6,325 nt of DNA from an uncultured Anaerosacchariphilus sp. (GTDB lineage: Bacteria > Bacillota > Clostridia > Lachnospirales > Lachnospiraceae). The notes under the pieces were generated by a model. That model was not told where the DNA came from. It searched no databases and worked only from the letters and a program-made list of their open reading frames with translations. The position numbers and the translations under genes are program-made. Numbering within the stretch: the stretch's first letter is position 1; each line of letters begins with the position of its first letter. Below are positions 4,288 to 6,325 of the stretch, piece after piece. Location of the stretch: assembly GCA_934402125.1 (NCBI GenBank), contig CAKRTY010000100.1, forward strand, positions 1 to 6,325. Direction: 5' to 3'.

Positions 4288-6325
4288 GCGAAAAAGAAAC
4301 AGCATAAAAATAATCCCTTCAGTTTGTTCTTTATTATGCTGCTGGTGGTTCTGATTGCAGTATCCGCTGGCTTTGCGTTCTTTTATTACAGTATATTTAA
4401 CAGAGCTTCCAGAAATGAAGTGATTACAGAGCGAGCGGCAGAATTAGGTGCATCGGAACAGTATTTTTCTAATTTGTTTGATGCTATGGTTCGTCAAATG
4501 AATGCTATCCGTTATACCAAAGAGATTTACACCTGGGGAGAAGGGACAGATTATACAGATTATCATGCGGTTATGGAAATATTGCGGGAGAATAAGGCGA
4601 AGCATTCTGCTATCCATTCTATTTACGCGGTTTTTGAGCAGGAAGATCTGGTGTTGACTTCGAATGAAGGTTATTTTACAATCGAAAATTTTTATGATGA
4701 TACGTGGAAGAAATATGGGACAGGGGAAATGGATTCCCTGAAGGATCTCAAAAGTGTGGAGATCTCGGAGTCCCATACGCTGATCCCGCATTCAATTGGC
4801 AGTGCCAATGTGGTCAGTCTCGTTTGTGAGATGAAAACAGGATCTTCCTGGGACAATAAAAATCAGGAACATGCCTGGCTGGTATTTAATATATCTCTGA
4901 ATAAGATCATAAACGTTATGAATGCAGAAACCTGGGCGGATAGTAACGGTCAGAATGAAGTGGCAATTGTTAACGGAGACGGTTCTATCATTTATGATGG
5001 AACAAGAGGCGCTCTGGGCTATTTTCTGAGTAATCTGGATGCATTGCTGGAAGGAAAAGAACCCTGGCTGGAAAAGACGGTGGGCAAGAAAGTCTGGCTG
5101 TGTCAGAAAGAAGAACTTTCAGAGCCGGGATGGTATCTGCTTCGGGTATCGGATATGAATGGAGTCCATGGCTCTGTAACATTGGCCAGAAATGTTATGC
5201 TGGTTGCGGTAGCAATCTGTATTATGGCAGTTGTTTTTGTGTTGGGACTTATCTGGAAACAGGTCTACCAGCCATATAACCGACTGTTGGAAAAAGCACG
5301 GAAGGGTGATATGCTGACAGAGAATGGCGCCAGCATGGAATATCTTGAACGAGTGATTGCCCGCACCATGGACACCAAAGAGATTTTAATGGAATCATGG
5401 TTTGAACGGACTTTGTTAAGTGGCAGAGCAGGGGGAAGCGGAGAACAGAACATGCTGGAACTGGGGCAGTTTTGCGTGCTGTTAATTTCCATTCATGAGT
5501 CGGAAAAGGAAAAGCTGGGCTATGCTATGACAGGTGTGCAGTTGACAACGCTGAAGACCAGTATCCGACAGTATTTTCAGGAAGAACAGAAAAAAGTTCC
5601 CGTGAAGTCCTGTTATTGTATTGCCATGACAGATCAGCGGCTTGCGGTTATCGTGGAAACTCCGGGACAGTTGGAGAAGGAGAATATAGAAACGGAAATG
5701 CAGCTGTTGGTAGCCTGGATAGAGGCACAGAGAAATCTGAATATTTCCATAGGCGTCAGCATGCCGCATCTGGGCGTCGGTGAGATGCATAAGGGTTATC
5801 TGGAAGCGAAGGATAGTTTGGGAATTTACTATTTCTATCCAGGAAGATCGGTATTTTATTACAAGGATACCTGTGGATTGAAACGTGATTTTTATATAGA
5901 GAACAGTGTAAAAGTGGATATTTTTACCAATAATCTATATGGAATGAGGATAGATGAGGCCAAAGAAGCCCTGGGACTAATTGTAGCAGATTTACGTAAG
6001 GAACTGGAAAGCGTGATTTACTATAACCTGCCTAATTTCTTTTCGAGGATCTTTGAGCGTGTATACAGAGCAGTACGAAATATCGGATTGGAACCGGAAC
6101 AGTTCTTTGGATTGACAGCGCAGGATGACCGACAGATTTTTAATACCTGGGAGTTTGATTCCATGAATGAAGCAGTAGCGGCTCTGTATCAGATGCTGGA
6201 TAAAATTCAGGAATATCAGAATGCATTGGGCAGCCAGGCAAGAAAAGGAAATAAGCAGTGGGCAAAAATTATGCTGGAATATGTGGATATCAATTACAAC
6301 AGGGGGATATCTCTGGCCTCTATGG
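4285..6325 (+). CDS. Membrane-bound AraC-family regulator with extracellular Cache-like sensor, 3' truncated
   Basis: One-component membrane regulator; the frame is open to the window end (680 codons visible). Basic N-terminus (MAKKKQHK), first transmembrane helix at residues 12-35, an extracellular region of about 265 residues resembling double-Cache sensors and closing at GWYLLRVSD (282-290), second transmembrane helix at 304-325, then YQPYNRLLEKA on the inner side. A cytoplasmic domain (about 393-528, with FCVLLISIHE and ISIGVSMPH) resembles the degenerate GGDEF-like domain of YesN/YesS and CdaR-type regulators; no GGDEF active-site motif is visible, so cyclic-di-GMP synthesis is not expected. 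A helical stretch follows, and IMLEYVDINYNRGISLASM at 662-680 matches the first helix of AraC helix-turn-helix domains. About 80-100 residues are missing. Relatives often sit beside and control sugar ABC transporter operons; the ligand is unknown. Codon use (TTA, CTA, TCA, ATA present) differs from the E1 gene. Confidence 0.88.
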   Translation, partial: MAKKKQHKNNPFSLFFIMLLVVLIAVSAGFAFFYYSIFNRASRNEVITERAAELGASEQYFSNLFDAMVRQMNAIRYTKEIYTWGEGTDYTDYHAVMEILRENKAKHSAIHSIYAVFEQEDLVLTSNEGYFTIENFYDDTWKKYGTGEMDSLKDLKSVEISESHTLIPHSIGSANVVSLVCEMKTGSSWDNKNQEHAWLVFNISLNKIINVMNAETWADSNGQNEVAIVNGDGSIIYDGTRGALGYFLSNLDALLEGKEPWLEKTVGKKVWLCQKEELSEPGWYLLRVSDMNGVHGSVTLARNVMLVAVAICIMAVVFVLGLIWKQVYQPYNRLLEKARKGDMLTENGASMEYLERVIARTMDTKEILMESWFERTLLSGRAGGSGEQNMLELGQFCVLLISIHESEKEKLGYAMTGVQLTTLKTSIRQYFQEEQKKVPVKSCYCIAMTDQRLAVIVETPGQLEKENIETEMQLLVAWIEAQRNLNISIGVSMPHLGVGEMHKGYLEAKDSLGIYYFYPGRSVFYYKDTCGLKRDFYIENSVKVDIFTNNLYGMRIDEAKEALGLIVADLRKELESVIYYNLPNFFSRIFERVYRAVRNIGLEPEQFFGLTAQDDRQIFNTWEFDSMNEAVAALYQMLDKIQEYQNALGSQARKGNKQWAKIMLEYVDINYNRGISLASM

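Noticed and set aside
4444..5790. Several minus-strand open frames of 64-115 codons opposite the regulator
   Set aside because: All lie opposite a continuous + strand frame with clear transmembrane and regulator features and show no recognisable domains.

Overview
The window looks like chromosomal DNA of an anaerobic, low-to-mid GC Gram-positive bacterium of the Clostridia, most likely Lachnospiraceae-like. This is inferred from the strong AGGAG ribosome binding sites, the fused E1 alpha-beta dehydrogenase, and a two-transmembrane AraC-type regulator of the YesS kind. No marker gene is present, so the taxonomy is a guess. All genes seen are on the + strand.

Positions 1-1554 hold the 3' part of the E2 gene (dihydrolipoamide acyltransferase) of a 2-oxoacid or acetoin dehydrogenase complex. 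It shows a truncated lipoyl domain, an Ala/Pro linker, a second complete lipoyl domain, a second linker, an E1/E3-binding domain, a third linker and the catalytic domain with DHRAVDG. The two lipoyl domains are copies of each other with a 351-bp (117-codon) offset. The first 62 visible bases are identical between them and then divergence starts abruptly, which looks like a recent gene-conversion or duplication tract. A 153-base gap (1555-1707) contains a GC-rich hairpin and a second, weaker structure, and leads to a strong ribosome binding site.

Positions 1708-4188 hold an 826-residue E1 in which the alpha and beta subunits are fused into one chain, with about 40 extra residues inside the alpha half. 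E1 should decarboxylate a 2-oxoacid (or cleave acetoin) with thiamine diphosphate and pass the acyl group to the lipoyl arms of E2. No E3 (dihydrolipoamide dehydrogenase) or lipoate ligase is in the window; they may lie upstream of E2. The order E2 then E1 is the reverse of the common E1-E2-E3 order.

A strong rho-independent terminator (4218-4253) closes the dehydrogenase unit. From 4285 to the window end runs the 5' 680 codons of a membrane-bound AraC-type regulator: transmembrane helix, extracellular Cache-like sensor, second transmembrane helix, degenerate GGDEF-like cytoplasmic domain, and the very beginning of the AraC helix-turn-helix domain, cut off by the window end. Its base composition and codon use differ from the dehydrogenase genes. 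It may control a downstream transport operon rather than the dehydrogenase.

No RNA genes, mobile elements, CRISPR arrays or attachment sites were seen. The most unusual points are the lipoyl-domain conversion tract, a possible internal start that would give a one-lipoyl E2 isoform, the fused E1 with its insertion, and the structured E2-E1 spacer.
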